The notes: a model not told the origin generated them from the letters alone. A stretch of DNA of 7,993 nucleotides from Dehalococcoidia bacterium (GCA_012271225.1 JAAXGS010000066.1:1-7993), one strand, 5' to 3'. Positions 1 to 7,042 are shown, numbered from the stretch's first letter. Translations and numbers: made by a program.

Positions 1-918
1 CGCCCGCGCGTGGCCGCGCTCCCGCTCCAGCGCGCGGTCACACACGGCGATGGCCTCCTGATGCCGTCCCAACTCAATCAGCGCCACGGCAACGTTGACG
101 TGCAGAAGCGGCAGGTCATCCCGGGAGTGCAGCGCCTCCTGAAACGCGGTCAGCGCCTGCTCTCTCTGCCCCACCAGCAGAAAGATGTTGCCGACGTTGA
201 CCCCCGGCTCCACCAGGTCCGGATCGATCTCCAACGCGCGGCGATAGCTGGCCAACGCGGGCTCCAGGCGGTTCAGCCGAACAAGCACGTTGCCGCGGTT
301 ATTCAAAACGCGGGCGGCGTTGGCGGGCGCCAGACGCAGCACCCGCTCATACTCGTCCAGCGCCTCATCAAATCGTCCCAGTTCCGCCAGCGCGCGCGCC
401 CGGCCGGCGCGCGCGTCGACGTGATACCCGTCGCCGCGGATCACCCTGTCAAAGGAGTCCAGGGCATCCTGTGGCCGGCCCAGCGTCATCAGCGCCACAC
501 CGCTGGCATAGGACACCCGGCCGCCAAGCGCGCGGCTGCGCCGGGCGTAGTCAAAGGACTCCACAGCGGCGTCAAACTGCTGCTGCTGCATCAGCGTCAG
601 TCCCCGGAGATACCAAATGTCCGGCGCCTGCCGATCACCGGAGCTGTCCAGGGCGTACTCATAGGCGATGAGCGCCCGCATCCATTCGCCCGTGCTGGCC
701 CAGGCCCGCGCCTCAAGCAGCCAGTCCGCGGCCGTCTTGCGCTCCGTCGAGACCTCCATCAAATGATCGAGCAAAATGGCGATCTGCTCGGCAACGGCGG
801 GCAGATGCTCCTTCAGCAGGCGCTCATCGACCCAGTCATCGCCGCGCGGCCATTCCGGCGGCGTCTCCAGCAGCTCAATGGTCGTGCCCTGCAGATCAAG
901 CAGGGGCGGCAGGCTCAC
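1..918 (-). CDS. TPR-repeat protein, C-terminus beyond window (partial)
   Basis: The minus strand is open from a GTG at 918 to the left edge, giving 306 residues with no stop. An N-terminal segment of about 60 residues without repeats is followed by tandem tetratricopeptide repeats from about residue 66. Clear units occur at 100-132 (WYLRGLTLMQ), 135-166 (YASGVALMTLGRPQDALDSF), 169-200 (RAGRARALAELGRFDEALDE), 204-236 (LNNRGNVLVRLNRLEPALAS), 238-270 and 272-304, with the usual small/Tyr/Ala/Pro pattern. No signal peptide or membrane segment is visible, so it should be cytoplasmic. The GTG overlaps the stop of the upstream 234-aa membrane protein in a GTGA tetranucleotide, which indicates translational coupling and fixes the start. 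TPR arrays bind other proteins; the partner here is unknown, but the neighbouring membrane protein and membrane-anchored TPR protein are obvious candidates. A long plus-strand frame over the same DNA is a shadow, since it shows no domain pattern. Confidence 0.88.
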   Translation of the reverse strand, partial: MSLPPLLDLQGTTIELLETPPEWPRGDDWVDERLLKEHLPAVAEQIAILLDHLMEVSTERKTAADWLLEARAWASTGEWMRALIAYEYALDSSGDRQAPDIWYLRGLTLMQQQQFDAAVESFDYARRSRALGGRVSYASGVALMTLGRPQDALDSFDRVIRGDGYHVDARAGRARALAELGRFDEALDEYERVLRLAPANAARVLNNRGNVLVRLNRLEPALASYRRALEIDPDLVEPGVNVGNIFLLVGQREQALTAFQEALHSRDDLPLLHVNVAVALIELGRHQEAIAVCDRALERERGHARA

Positions 919-1619
919 CGCTGCCGCCCCTCGCCCTCATCGAGGGCGAATTCATCATCGTCCGCCGTGAAGAGGTCATCATCGTCAAAGGGGTCATGCT
1001 CCGGCCCGAATCGCAGCGGAGCGTCGCGATCGGGAGAGAGCGGGGCGGGCGGCGCAACGCGGGAGAGCGGATCCTGTTCCTCAATCCGCAGGCGGCGGAG
1101 TTCCGCCCGTGCCTCCGCCAGGTATGACGCGATCGCGTCGCGCTCCAGCCGGGCTATCTCCGGCCGGGCGCGGATAAAGCCGCTGACAATGGCATGGTAG
1201 CGCTCCACCGCCACGACGAGCTCTGTCGCCAGCTCCTGCCGTTCCTCCTCGCTATCGCCGTAATCGCCTGCCAGGCGCAGCCGAATGGCGTTCACCAGCT
1301 CCCCCTGCCGCCGCACGGCGTCCGCCTCCGCCAGCGAGGACTGATGGTCGAGTTCCCTGTTCCGCAGCTCCGTCTGGCTGCGCAGCGCGCGGGAGAGGAT
1401 GAGCAGGGACGTGAACGCGATGAGGGTGATGACCAGGGGGATGAACCCGCGGACGATGGCCTGGCCAAGCGCCGACAGCGGCAGCGTGATCACGCCGGCA
1501 AGGTGGAGGATGCCAAGAACGACGGCGATGACGATGACGACAATGCCGCCCGCCAGCGTGAGCAGCCGCCACTCACGCAGGAGCGCCTCCCCGCTCAGGA
1601 GTTTTTGCATCGTTGTCAT
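915..1619 (-). CDS. Two-helix membrane protein with acidic C-terminal tail, family unknown
   Basis: This 234-residue protein is not recognised as a named family. It has two hydrophobic helices at about residues 22-45 and 57-76, joined by a short loop (AGVITLPLSALGQAIVRG). Basic residues before the first helix and after the second predict both ends in the cytoplasm. From about 77 to 180 it is charged and helical (SQTELRNRELDHQSS, SEEERQELATELVVAVERY, YLAEARAELRRLRIEE) and may form a coiled coil. A Pro-rich linker follows, then a strongly acidic tail (DPFDDDDLFTADDDEF). The start is uncertain: ATG at 1619 or ATG at 1610 (codon 4), with no Shine-Dalgarno sequence before either. The start lies in a 77-bp tandem repeat and may be reached by coupling from upstream mini-frames. 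Its stop overlaps the GTG of the next TPR gene. A likely role is membrane docking for the TPR proteins, but that is inference from context. Confidence 0.82.
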   Translation of the reverse strand: MTTMQKLLSGEALLREWRLLTLAGGIVVIVIAVVLGILHLAGVITLPLSALGQAIVRGFIPLVITLIAFTSLLILSRALRSQTELRNRELDHQSSLAEADAVRRQGELVNAIRLRLAGDYGDSEEERQELATELVVAVERYHAIVSGFIRARPEIARLERDAIASYLAEARAELRRLRIEEQDPLSRVAPPAPLSPDRDAPLRFGPEHDPFDDDDLFTADDDEFALDEGEGRQR

Positions 1620-1773
1620 CCGCGCCGGCCTGTGAGTTCTTGGCGGACGGCCATCCCGCCCGCTTTCCCGCTCACGCGTGTCAGCATCGTTGTCATCCGC
1701 GCCGGCCTGTGAGTTCCTGACGGACGGCCATCCTACGCGCTTCCCCGCCCAGGAGTTCTTGCATCGTCGTCAC
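1584..1773. repeat. 77-bp tandem repeat (about 2.5 copies) duplicating a gene start
   Basis: The motif beginning GCATCGTTGTCA recurs at 1607, 1684 and, in diverged form, 1761, exactly 77 bases apart. Positions 1607-1639 and 1684-1716 are identical over 33 bases. The flank also repeats: 1584-1606, 1661-1683 and 1738-1760 share the TCCCCGCYCAGGAGTT type of sequence, with the middle copy diverged at its end. On the minus strand each unit carries ATGACAACGATGC or GTGACGACGATGC, the start of the 234-aa membrane protein. The upstream copies therefore look like duplicated gene starts, most simply from tandem duplication by slippage or unequal exchange. Confidence 0.92.
1616..1773 (-). other. Two chained 26-codon mini-frames within the repeats
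   Basis: On the minus strand, each 77-bp unit opens a frame of 26 sense codons that ends in a TGA overlapping the ATG of the next unit (ATGA). The first runs from GTG 1773 to 1693 and begins MTTMQELLGG. The second runs from ATG 1696 to 1616 and begins MTTMLTRVSG. Both end in ELTGRRG. The second TGA overlaps ATG 1619 of the membrane protein, so a ribosome could in principle pass along the chain. The frames are an arithmetic result of a 77-bp unit (3n+2) containing ATGA, so they may be accidental. There is no independent sign that the peptides matter. Confidence 0.25.
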
Positions 1774-1845
1774 GGTCCATCTCAGGGGTCTGCGTGCGGG
1801 GCCATCGGGTTGCCGTGTCTCAGCGCGGGCGTCTGCCCCGGGCGC

Positions 1846-3195
1846 TCACCGCGCGATGAGCTGCTCGAATCGCTCGGCAATGTCCGGGTCGGCGTACAGC
1901 GCGCCGAAATCGGTCTCGTCCCGCGCCTGGTCACGGAGACCGGGCGCGGCGGCCACCGCCTGCCGCAGCGCGTCCAGCGCCTCTGCCGATTGCCCCAGCC
2001 GGCTCTGCGCGCGCGCCTTGTGAAAGAGGGCGTCCGCGAAGCCGGGGCGCAGGACAACGGCACGGTCAAACGCGGCGACGGCCTCACGCAGCTGGTCCAG
2101 CCGCGCGAGGGCGACACCCCGCGCGTAGTGCGCCTCCGGAATGTCCATGCGCAGGCGCAGGCACCGCTCAAACGCCTCCGCCGCCTGCTCAAACTGTCCC
2201 ATGCGCGAGTAGGTGACGCCGCGATTGTAGTGGGCGCGCGCAAAGGACGGGCGCAGGCGGATGGCCTGCTCATAGGATTGCAGCGCCTCCGCGTTGCGGC
2301 CGCCAAGCGCGAGCGCGTTGCCCAGATCATTGTGCAGGTCCGGGTTGTCCGCAAGGTATTTCAGCGCGTCCCGATAGCCGTCAATCGCATCATCGAGACG
2401 GCCGATGTCCGAGAGCGCCCGGGCGCGGTCATAGATCGTGTCGCCGTCAGCGGCGTTCAGCCGCAGCGCGGAGTCGAAGTCCTGCAGCGCCTCATCCAGT
2501 CGATCCATGTCCGCCAGCACGTTGCCCCGGCCGGACAGCACGTCCGCACGGCTGTCCTCACCCAAAGAGATCAGCGCGTCATACGTCTGCAGGGACTCAC
2601 GCAGCTGCCCCGCGCGCCGCAGGGCAATGGCGGAGAGACGGAGAATCTGCGGGTCATCCGGCAGCTCGCGCAGCGCCTGCCGATAGGCCGCCGCGGCCCG
2701 CTCCGCGTCACCCAGTGAGAGGTGGGCGTTGGCGCGGATCAGCCAGTCCTGCGGAGAGAGCGACTCCAGAATTGCGGACCTCTCCAGCAGGGTGCGGACC
2801 TCTCCGCGCTGATTCGGTTGGAGCGCGGCCGCGAACGGCGCGTCACGGGCGGATGGCGCGCGGCTCCGCAGTGCCCTCTGCGCGCGCCAGGCCTCCTCAT
2901 GGGATTCATAGGCGCGGCGCAGCCGCTCCGCCTCCGCGGAGTCGCCGCGCCGTTCCGCAGAGGCGATCTGGCGCTCAAAGCTGCGCCAGAAGTTCTGCTC
3001 CTCCTCCTCATGGACCTCCTCACGGTCATTGGCCGGCGAGGGGTCGGCGCCTGGGAGCGCCGCGTCCGCGCTCTCGAAACGCCCCATCTGACCACGGAGA
3101 GCGTTCCGAATGGGTTTGAAGCGCCACTCTATGCCCGCGCCGCAAAGCAGCGCGGCCACTATCAGCGCGGCCCAGAAGAACGGTACATCCTGCAT
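1846..3195 (-). CDS. Membrane-anchored TPR-repeat protein
   Basis: The 449-residue protein begins with one hydrophobic helix (about residues 6-22, PFFWAALIVAALLCGAGI) followed by basic residues (WRFKPIRNALRGQ), which predicts an N-terminal anchor with the rest in the cytoplasm. Residues 57-115 are highly charged (NDREEVHEEEEQ), probably helical. From about 150 to 421 there are roughly eight consecutive TPR units of 34 residues, among them 217-250 (SGRGNVLADMDRLDEALQDF), 286-319 (LHNDLGNALALGGRNAEALQ), 320-353 and 354-387 (EAHYARGVALARLDQLREAV). It ends with a short cap (FGALYADPDIAERFEQLIAR). The ATG at 3195 is chosen because the anchor helix follows directly. No Shine-Dalgarno site precedes it, and a promoter-like pair lies where a leaderless or nearly leaderless message would begin. 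It is the first gene of the minus-strand operon. TPRs imply protein binding; the partner and process are unknown. Confidence 0.92.
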   Translation of the reverse strand: MQDVPFFWAALIVAALLCGAGIEWRFKPIRNALRGQMGRFESADAALPGADPSPANDREEVHEEEEQNFWRSFERQIASAERRGDSAEAERLRRAYESHEEAWRAQRALRSRAPSARDAPFAAALQPNQRGEVRTLLERSAILESLSPQDWLIRANAHLSLGDAERAAAAYRQALRELPDDPQILRLSAIALRRAGQLRESLQTYDALISLGEDSRADVLSGRGNVLADMDRLDEALQDFDSALRLNAADGDTIYDRARALSDIGRLDDAIDGYRDALKYLADNPDLHNDLGNALALGGRNAEALQSYEQAIRLRPSFARAHYNRGVTYSRMGQFEQAAEAFERCLRLRMDIPEAHYARGVALARLDQLREAVAAFDRAVVLRPGFADALFHKARAQSRLGQSAEALDALRQAVAAAPGLRDQARDETDFGALYADPDIAERFEQLIAR

Positions 3196-3204
3196 CTAGG
3201 GGAA

Positions 3205-3233
3205 AGGGTAGCGCGAGTGCGTTCTGACGGCAA
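3205..3233 (-). promoter_or_regulatory. Candidate promoter for the TPR operon
   Basis: On the minus strand TTGCCG (3233-3228) and TACCCT (3210-3205) are separated by exactly 17 bases. The -10 box ends nine bases before the ATG at 3195, so transcription would start at or within a few bases of the start codon. The lack of any Shine-Dalgarno sequence before that ATG fits. The -10 match is moderate (T, A and final T conserved). Confidence 0.45.
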
Positions 3234-3292
3234 TACGGACGGACGGGCGCGGAGGGGCAATCCGCCGCCTGCCCACGCGGAAAGGTGTGCCA

Positions 3293-3328
3293 CTGGCGCT
3301 TGCGCAAATCGTACATATGTTCTTATTG
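3293..3328 (+). promoter_or_regulatory. Candidate promoter of the capsid cassette
   Basis: This is the only AT-rich patch in the 181-bp divergent region. Possible hexamer pairs are CTGGCG (3293-3298) with TATGTT (3316-3321), 17 bases apart, or TTGCGC (3300-3305) with TTATTG (3323-3328), also 17 apart. TTGCGC is the first part of an 8-bp palindrome, TTGCGCAA (3300-3307). Neither pair is a strong consensus match, so the exact promoter is uncertain. The location about 50 bases upstream of the capsid ATG is suitable. Confidence 0.4.
3310..3323 (+). promoter_or_regulatory. Putative LexA (SOS) box
   Basis: The sequence CGTACATATGTTCT matches the Gram-positive (Bacillus-type) LexA box CGAACATATGTTCG at 12 of 14 positions. 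The central ACATATGTTC is intact; the differences are one base in the left half-site (GTAC for GAAC) and the last base. It lies within the candidate promoter of the capsid cassette, where a repressor would block RNA polymerase. That it is bound by LexA is inference. Confidence 0.5.
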
Positions 3329-3363
3329 TTCTGCCGTCACGCATTCCCCGGACAAGACAGCGT

Positions 3364-3370
3364 GGAGGTG
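3364..3370 (+). promoter_or_regulatory. Strong Shine-Dalgarno site of the capsid gene
   Basis: GGAGGTG ends six bases before the ATG at 3377. It decides the start, because the frame is open further upstream to a GTG at 3287 whose extra residues (PLALAQIVHMFLLF) would be translated from the promoter region. Confidence 0.9.
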
Positions 3371-3376
3371 AAACGC

Positions 3377-4267
3377 ATGGCGCTCACACTGGCAGAGGCG
3401 GGAAAACTGTCCAACGACGTTCTGGTGCAGGGCGTTGTGGAGACGGTGATCAAGGACAGCCCGGTGCTCCGAACGCTCCCGTTCATTGAGATCGTCGGGA
3501 ACGGTCTCACGTATAACCGGGAGAAGTCCGCGCCGTCCGTCGCGTTCTACGCGGTGGGCGCGCAGTGGGCGGAAAGCACGCCCACGTTCACGCAGCTCAC
3601 CGCAACGCTCTCCATCCTGGGCGGTGACGCGGACGTGGACAACTACCTGGCCGCAACACGGTCAAACATTCAGGACCTTGAGGCGGCGGTGATCCAGCTC
3701 AAGGCGCGGGCCATTCAGCACAAGTTCGAGGACACGTTCATCAACGGCGACACGGACACCACGGCGGACGCCTTTGACGGGATCGATACGCTCGCCACGG
3801 GCGACCAGGCCCTCTCCATGGGCGCAAACGGCGCGACGCTCACGCTGGACAAGATTGATGAGTTGATCGACGCGGTGAAGGGCGGCAAGCCGGACATGAT
3901 TTTGATGAGCCGCCGCTCCCGCCGCAAGCTCAACGGGCTGGCGCGCAGCACAGGCTCCGGCGTCATCGTCTCAGACCGGGACGAGTTCGGCCAGATGGTC
4001 CAGTACTACGATGGCATCCCCATCGGCGTGAATGACTGGATCTCAGACGCGGAGACGGTCGGCACAAGCTCGGACTGCTCCACCATCTACGCCTATCAGG
4101 TGGGTGAGGGCGGTCTGGTGGGACTGACGTCCCCGGGCGGCCTGCAGGTGGAGCGCGTGGGGAATCTGGAGAGCAAGGACGCGCGCCGGACTCGCGTCAA
4201 GTGGTATGTGAGCCTGGCGCTGTTCAACACCGCCAAGCTCGCCAAAGTGACCGGCGTGCGGGACTAA
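3377..4267 (+). CDS. HK97-fold phage major capsid protein
   Basis: This 296-residue protein forms the shell of a phage-type head or a derived particle. The order of elements fits the HK97 fold. A short N-arm (1-35) is followed by an E-loop-like beta region (36-82, IVGNGLTYNREK ... TLSILGGDADVD). Next is the long spine helix of the P-domain (97-121, NIQDLEAAVIQLKARAIQHK) ending in the characteristic FINGD before AFDGI (132-136). The A-domain follows, with KPDMILMSRRSRRKL (171-185) and GIPIGVNDWI (213-222). The last strand is VKWYVSLALF (274-283). The N-arm is short, with no room for a cleavable scaffolding domain, so no maturation protease is expected. The start follows from the strong ribosome site. 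It is the first gene of its cluster, which is unusual because portal, terminase and protease normally precede it. An encapsulin is less likely because an adaptor and a tail hub follow. Confidence 0.88.
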   Translation: MALTLAEAGKLSNDVLVQGVVETVIKDSPVLRTLPFIEIVGNGLTYNREKSAPSVAFYAVGAQWAESTPTFTQLTATLSILGGDADVDNYLAATRSNIQDLEAAVIQLKARAIQHKFEDTFINGDTDTTADAFDGIDTLATGDQALSMGANGATLTLDKIDELIDAVKGGKPDMILMSRRSRRKLNGLARSTGSGVIVSDRDEFGQMVQYYDGIPIGVNDWISDAETVGTSSDCSTIYAYQVGEGGLVGLTSPGGLQVERVGNLESKDARRTRVKWYVSLALFNTAKLAKVTGVRD

Positions 4268-4302
4268 CGGGGCGCGCGGCGCGGGGAAGGCATGAGGACT
4301 GC

Positions 4303-4914
4303 ATGAGCACGCTGGGAGAGGTTCGCGCGCGCGTGCGGCGCGACCTGCACGATGAGGACGCGGCAAGCTACCGCTGGACGGACGCCGTGCTGGACCGCCA
4401 CATTGCACGCGCCCTGTCCAAGGTGTCGCGCGTCGCGCCGCAGGAGAAGACGGCCGCCATGCAGGCCGCGGGCGGGAGCCGCGATGTCTCCCTGACCGAT
4501 CTGACGGACCGCGTCGTCATCGAGGCGGTGGAGTATCCCGTCGGCGCGTACCCGCCCTCTCGCGTGCGCTTCAGCCAATGGGGGGACACCCTGAAGCTGG
4601 ACATCCACGCGCCGCTTGAGACGGGAGAGCGCGTCACCGTTTACTACGGCGCGCTCCATCGGCTGACGGACAGCGCCTCCACCCTGCCGGAGGCGCTGGA
4701 AGAGGTGGTGATCACCGGCGCGGCGGCCTATGCGGCGCTGGAATGGGCGGCATACGCCGTCAATCGCCTGAACGTGGGCGGGCAGGACGTGTGGCGTCAG
4801 TATCTGACGTGGGCGGAGGAGCGCATGGCGGACTTTGAACTGCAGCTTGCGAGAATAGGCCGCCGCTCCGGCCTGCGCCCGCGCTCCCTTGTCCACGCGG
4901 ATGAATCATCCTAG
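4303..4914 (+). CDS. Phage head-tail adaptor/connector protein
   Basis: This 203-residue protein is probably the adaptor (gp6/gp15-like) that joins portal to tail. The N-terminal part is helical, with the adaptor-like MSTLGEVRARVRRDLHDEDA followed by RWTDAVLDRHIARAL (24-38). The middle is beta-rich, with EYPVGAYPPSRVRFSQWGDT (77-96) and VTVYYGALHRL (111-121). The C-terminal half is helical, with EEVVITGAAAYAALEWAAYA (133-152), WRQYLTWAEERMADFELQLA (164-183) and a basic tail. The ATG at 4303 is preceded by GAGG at five bases' distance, 35 bases after the capsid stop, so it is co-transcribed with the capsid gene. I recall similar proteins from Chloroflexota phage-like loci, but this rests on memory and fold pattern, not on a search. 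Absence of a portal gene nearby leaves its partner unidentified. Confidence 0.75.
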   Translation: MSTLGEVRARVRRDLHDEDAASYRWTDAVLDRHIARALSKVSRVAPQEKTAAMQAAGGSRDVSLTDLTDRVVIEAVEYPVGAYPPSRVRFSQWGDTLKLDIHAPLETGERVTVYYGALHRLTDSASTLPEALEEVVITGAAAYAALEWAAYAVNRLNVGGQDVWRQYLTWAEERMADFELQLARIGRRSGLRPRSLVHADESS

Positions 4915-4930
4915 GGCGCGTCTCCGCGCC
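4915..4930 (+). other. Perfect hairpin directly after the adaptor stop
   Basis: GGCGCG, a TCTC loop and CGCGCC form a perfect 6-bp stem starting at the base after the TAG stop. No T-run follows, so it is not a standard terminator. It could slow transcription, protect the message end or simply reflect GC-rich sequence. Confidence 0.5.
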
Positions 4931-4976
4931 GCCCCGATCTAACGCGCCCGCCGCATCCTGCGCCGCCCATCAATCA

Positions 4977-6965
4977 ATGCATCAGCTTTCCGCAACGCTC
5001 CTCTCCGCGCAGCGTGACTCGACCGCCCTCCCGCACATCGCGGTCTCACTCGCGGAGCGATGGGGCGGCGTGACGCAGCTCAGATGGGAGCGGGTCTACA
5101 ACGGGCAGGAGCCGGACGGCGCGCACGCCGCCATCGTCAGCAGTAGCAGCGGCGCCCTCATCCGCGTTCGCGTTCAGACCGATCCCGCCGCCCTGCTGGT
5201 CCAGCGCGCGGCGTCACCGGGCCCGGACGCGCAGTTCAGCGCCTGGCAGAGCCTTGGAGCCGCCTCCGCAAAGGCGGGCGTGGCGGTGACGGAGATCGAT
5301 GGCGAGATCCGCGTCTATGACGTTGCGCCGGATCAGCGGAGCATCCGTGAGCGGTCGAGCGCAGATGACGGCGTGACGTTCGGCTCGCCGCGCAGTATTG
5401 CCACATCGACCCTGTCCATCGGCGCGATCGCTGCCGCCGCCGCGCCGGGCGGGGCAGCGCTGATTGTCTACGCCGACTCCTCCGGCGGGGTCAGCGCGAT
5501 GATGAGAACCGGCGGCACGTGGTCATCGCCCGGCAAATGGACCAACTCGCTGTCATCCGTCGATGGCATCGCCTGCGCTTCTGTGGACTCTGCCTGGGCG
5601 GTCGTGCTCTGCGGCACGGCCGCGGACGGGGCGTCCGGCGTGTGGACGTGCGCCCTCAGCGGCGCGTCCCCGGCGGTGGCCGTGTGGTCAACCCTGCATG
5701 AGGTCATCGCATCGTCTGCCGGCTCAGGCGTGACCTACGCGCAGCCGGGCCTCTGCATCGCGGACGGGCTCCGCATGAGCTTTGTTGAGGCATACGGCGG
5801 AGCGAACGGCTACGCGCAGACGCTGACCACGCACCCGCCCGCGTCTGCGCGGTTTGCCGATCATCGTTGGCGGGAGCCGATCCCGTTCGGCCCGGCATCC
5901 GGCGTCGGGCCGGCGCTCACCGCCGATGCGAGTCACGTCTGGCTGACCACGCCCTCCGGCGTCTGGCGGGCGCAGCTCAGCCCGTCCAGGGTCGATGTCT
6001 CGGACGCGGTCATCCTCGCCGACCTCAGAGAGACGCCGCGCGGCGCGTCCCTGACCCTGCATCTTGCGGAGGAACGAATGCCGGCGGCGCTGCTCTCAGA
6101 CGCCGCGGGACCGCTTGGGCAGGAGATCAGCCTTGCATGGGGATACCAAACAGGCGCCGGAAAGGAGACGGGGCAGGCGCAGCGCTATTGGGCGCGGGAG
6201 GCGCGCAGGGAGACGCTGCGCGGCAGCCCCGTCACCGTGCTGGAGGCGGAGGACGCATGGTGGTTCCTGGCCGCCATGCGGGCGCGGCGTCAGCTGACCT
6301 GGCCCGCGCAGACGGCCTCCGTCTGGCAGATCCTCTCCCGATTGCTCACCATGGCCGGCCTCTCCGCGTCACAGACCCTGTCTAGCCCGGCCATCGTCGC
6401 CACCTATCCCCCGGTGACCATTTCCCCCAATGAGAGCCTCGCCGCCGCCGTCCACAGCCTGATGGCGCGCGTGCCGGACCTGACGCGCTTCTCAGACGGC
6501 GTTCTGGAGGCCGTCCACGCGCGTGAGACGGACGCGCCGGTGTACCGCTACGGCGGCGCGGGCGAGCACGCCGTGCTCAATGCCGTCCGCTCATCGACGC
6601 TGTCCCGGGTGAACCACGTGCAGGTGTACGGCGACGGAGCGATTGGTCAGGCGCTCAACCAGTCGGAGCTTGAGCGCGTCGGCAATCTGCTTGTGCAGGT
6701 GACCGACCGCTCACTGACGACCGAGTCCGCGGCTGCGCGCCGCGCGGAGACGGAGTTGCGCGCCCGCGCCGCGCGTGAGCCCCTCGCCTGCATCTCCGTT
6801 CCGGTCAATGCCGGGCAGCAACTGCATGACGTCGTGTCCGTCACCGCGCCGGGCGTCGGATGGAAGCAGGAGCGCCTGCGCGTCGCCGCGCTGAGAACGC
6901 GCTATGACATCGGCGGCGGACGCGCGGTCTACCGGCAGGATATCGATCTCATCAGCGGGGTGTAG
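4977..6965 (+). CDS. Phage tail-hub protein with internal beta-propeller-like domain
   Basis: This 662-residue protein probably sits at the tail tip and binds the host surface. The N-terminus (1-70, TLLSAQRDSTALPHIAVSLA; TQLRWERVYNG) and the second half (about 335-662) look like a siphophage/myophage tail hub. VDVSDAVILADLRETPRGAS (339-358) resembles a hub beta-domain, and the end (ACISVPVNAGQQLHDVVSVT, VAALRTRYDIGGGRAVYRQD) resembles the closing hub strands. Between them, about 75-335, lie repeated Trp/Gly-rich strands with one good Asp-box, SADDGVTF (128-135), and further GGTWSSPGKWT and FADHRWREPIPF motifs, as in sialidase-like propellers. That segment is likely a sugar- or receptor-binding domain. 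The ATG at 4977 has no Shine-Dalgarno sequence; no better start lies nearby, and the MHQLSATLLSAQR start resembles the family as I remember it. In a complete phage many tail genes would separate it from the adaptor; here only 62 bases do. Confidence 0.72.
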   Translation: MHQLSATLLSAQRDSTALPHIAVSLAERWGGVTQLRWERVYNGQEPDGAHAAIVSSSSGALIRVRVQTDPAALLVQRAASPGPDAQFSAWQSLGAASAKAGVAVTEIDGEIRVYDVAPDQRSIRERSSADDGVTFGSPRSIATSTLSIGAIAAAAAPGGAALIVYADSSGGVSAMMRTGGTWSSPGKWTNSLSSVDGIACASVDSAWAVVLCGTAADGASGVWTCALSGASPAVAVWSTLHEVIASSAGSGVTYAQPGLCIADGLRMSFVEAYGGANGYAQTLTTHPPASARFADHRWREPIPFGPASGVGPALTADASHVWLTTPSGVWRAQLSPSRVDVSDAVILADLRETPRGASLTLHLAEERMPAALLSDAAGPLGQEISLAWGYQTGAGKETGQAQRYWAREARRETLRGSPVTVLEAEDAWWFLAAMRARRQLTWPAQTASVWQILSRLLTMAGLSASQTLSSPAIVATYPPVTISPNESLAAAVHSLMARVPDLTRFSDGVLEAVHARETDAPVYRYGGAGEHAVLNAVRSSTLSRVNHVQVYGDGAIGQALNQSELERVGNLLVQVTDRSLTTESAAARRAETELRARAAREPLACISVPVNAGQQLHDVVSVTAPGVGWKQERLRVAALRTRYDIGGGRAVYRQDIDLISGV

Positions 6966-7042
6966 ACGTGGGGCGCAGGCGGCAACGATCCGCGGGCTCA
7001 CGCTATCCATCGGCGAGATTCCCATACGCATGAGGTGTAAAC

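Noticed and set aside
10..1200. Long plus-strand open frame of 396 codons
   Set aside because: It lies opposite the partial TPR gene and the membrane protein, crosses their junction and gives an Arg/Gln-rich sequence without domains; a GC-rich shadow.
3287..3376. N-terminal extension of the capsid protein from GTG
   Set aside because: The extension would cover the promoter and LexA-like box; GGAGGTG at the right distance marks ATG 3377.
1678..3489. Long plus-strand frames of 346 and 255 codons
   Set aside because: They are antisense to the TPR protein and have shadow-like composition; the minus strand shows a clear eight-unit TPR array.
3377..4267. Encapsulin nanocompartment
   Set aside because: Encapsulins share the fold, but the directly following adaptor and tail hub point to a tailed-phage origin; no cargo enzyme is nearby.
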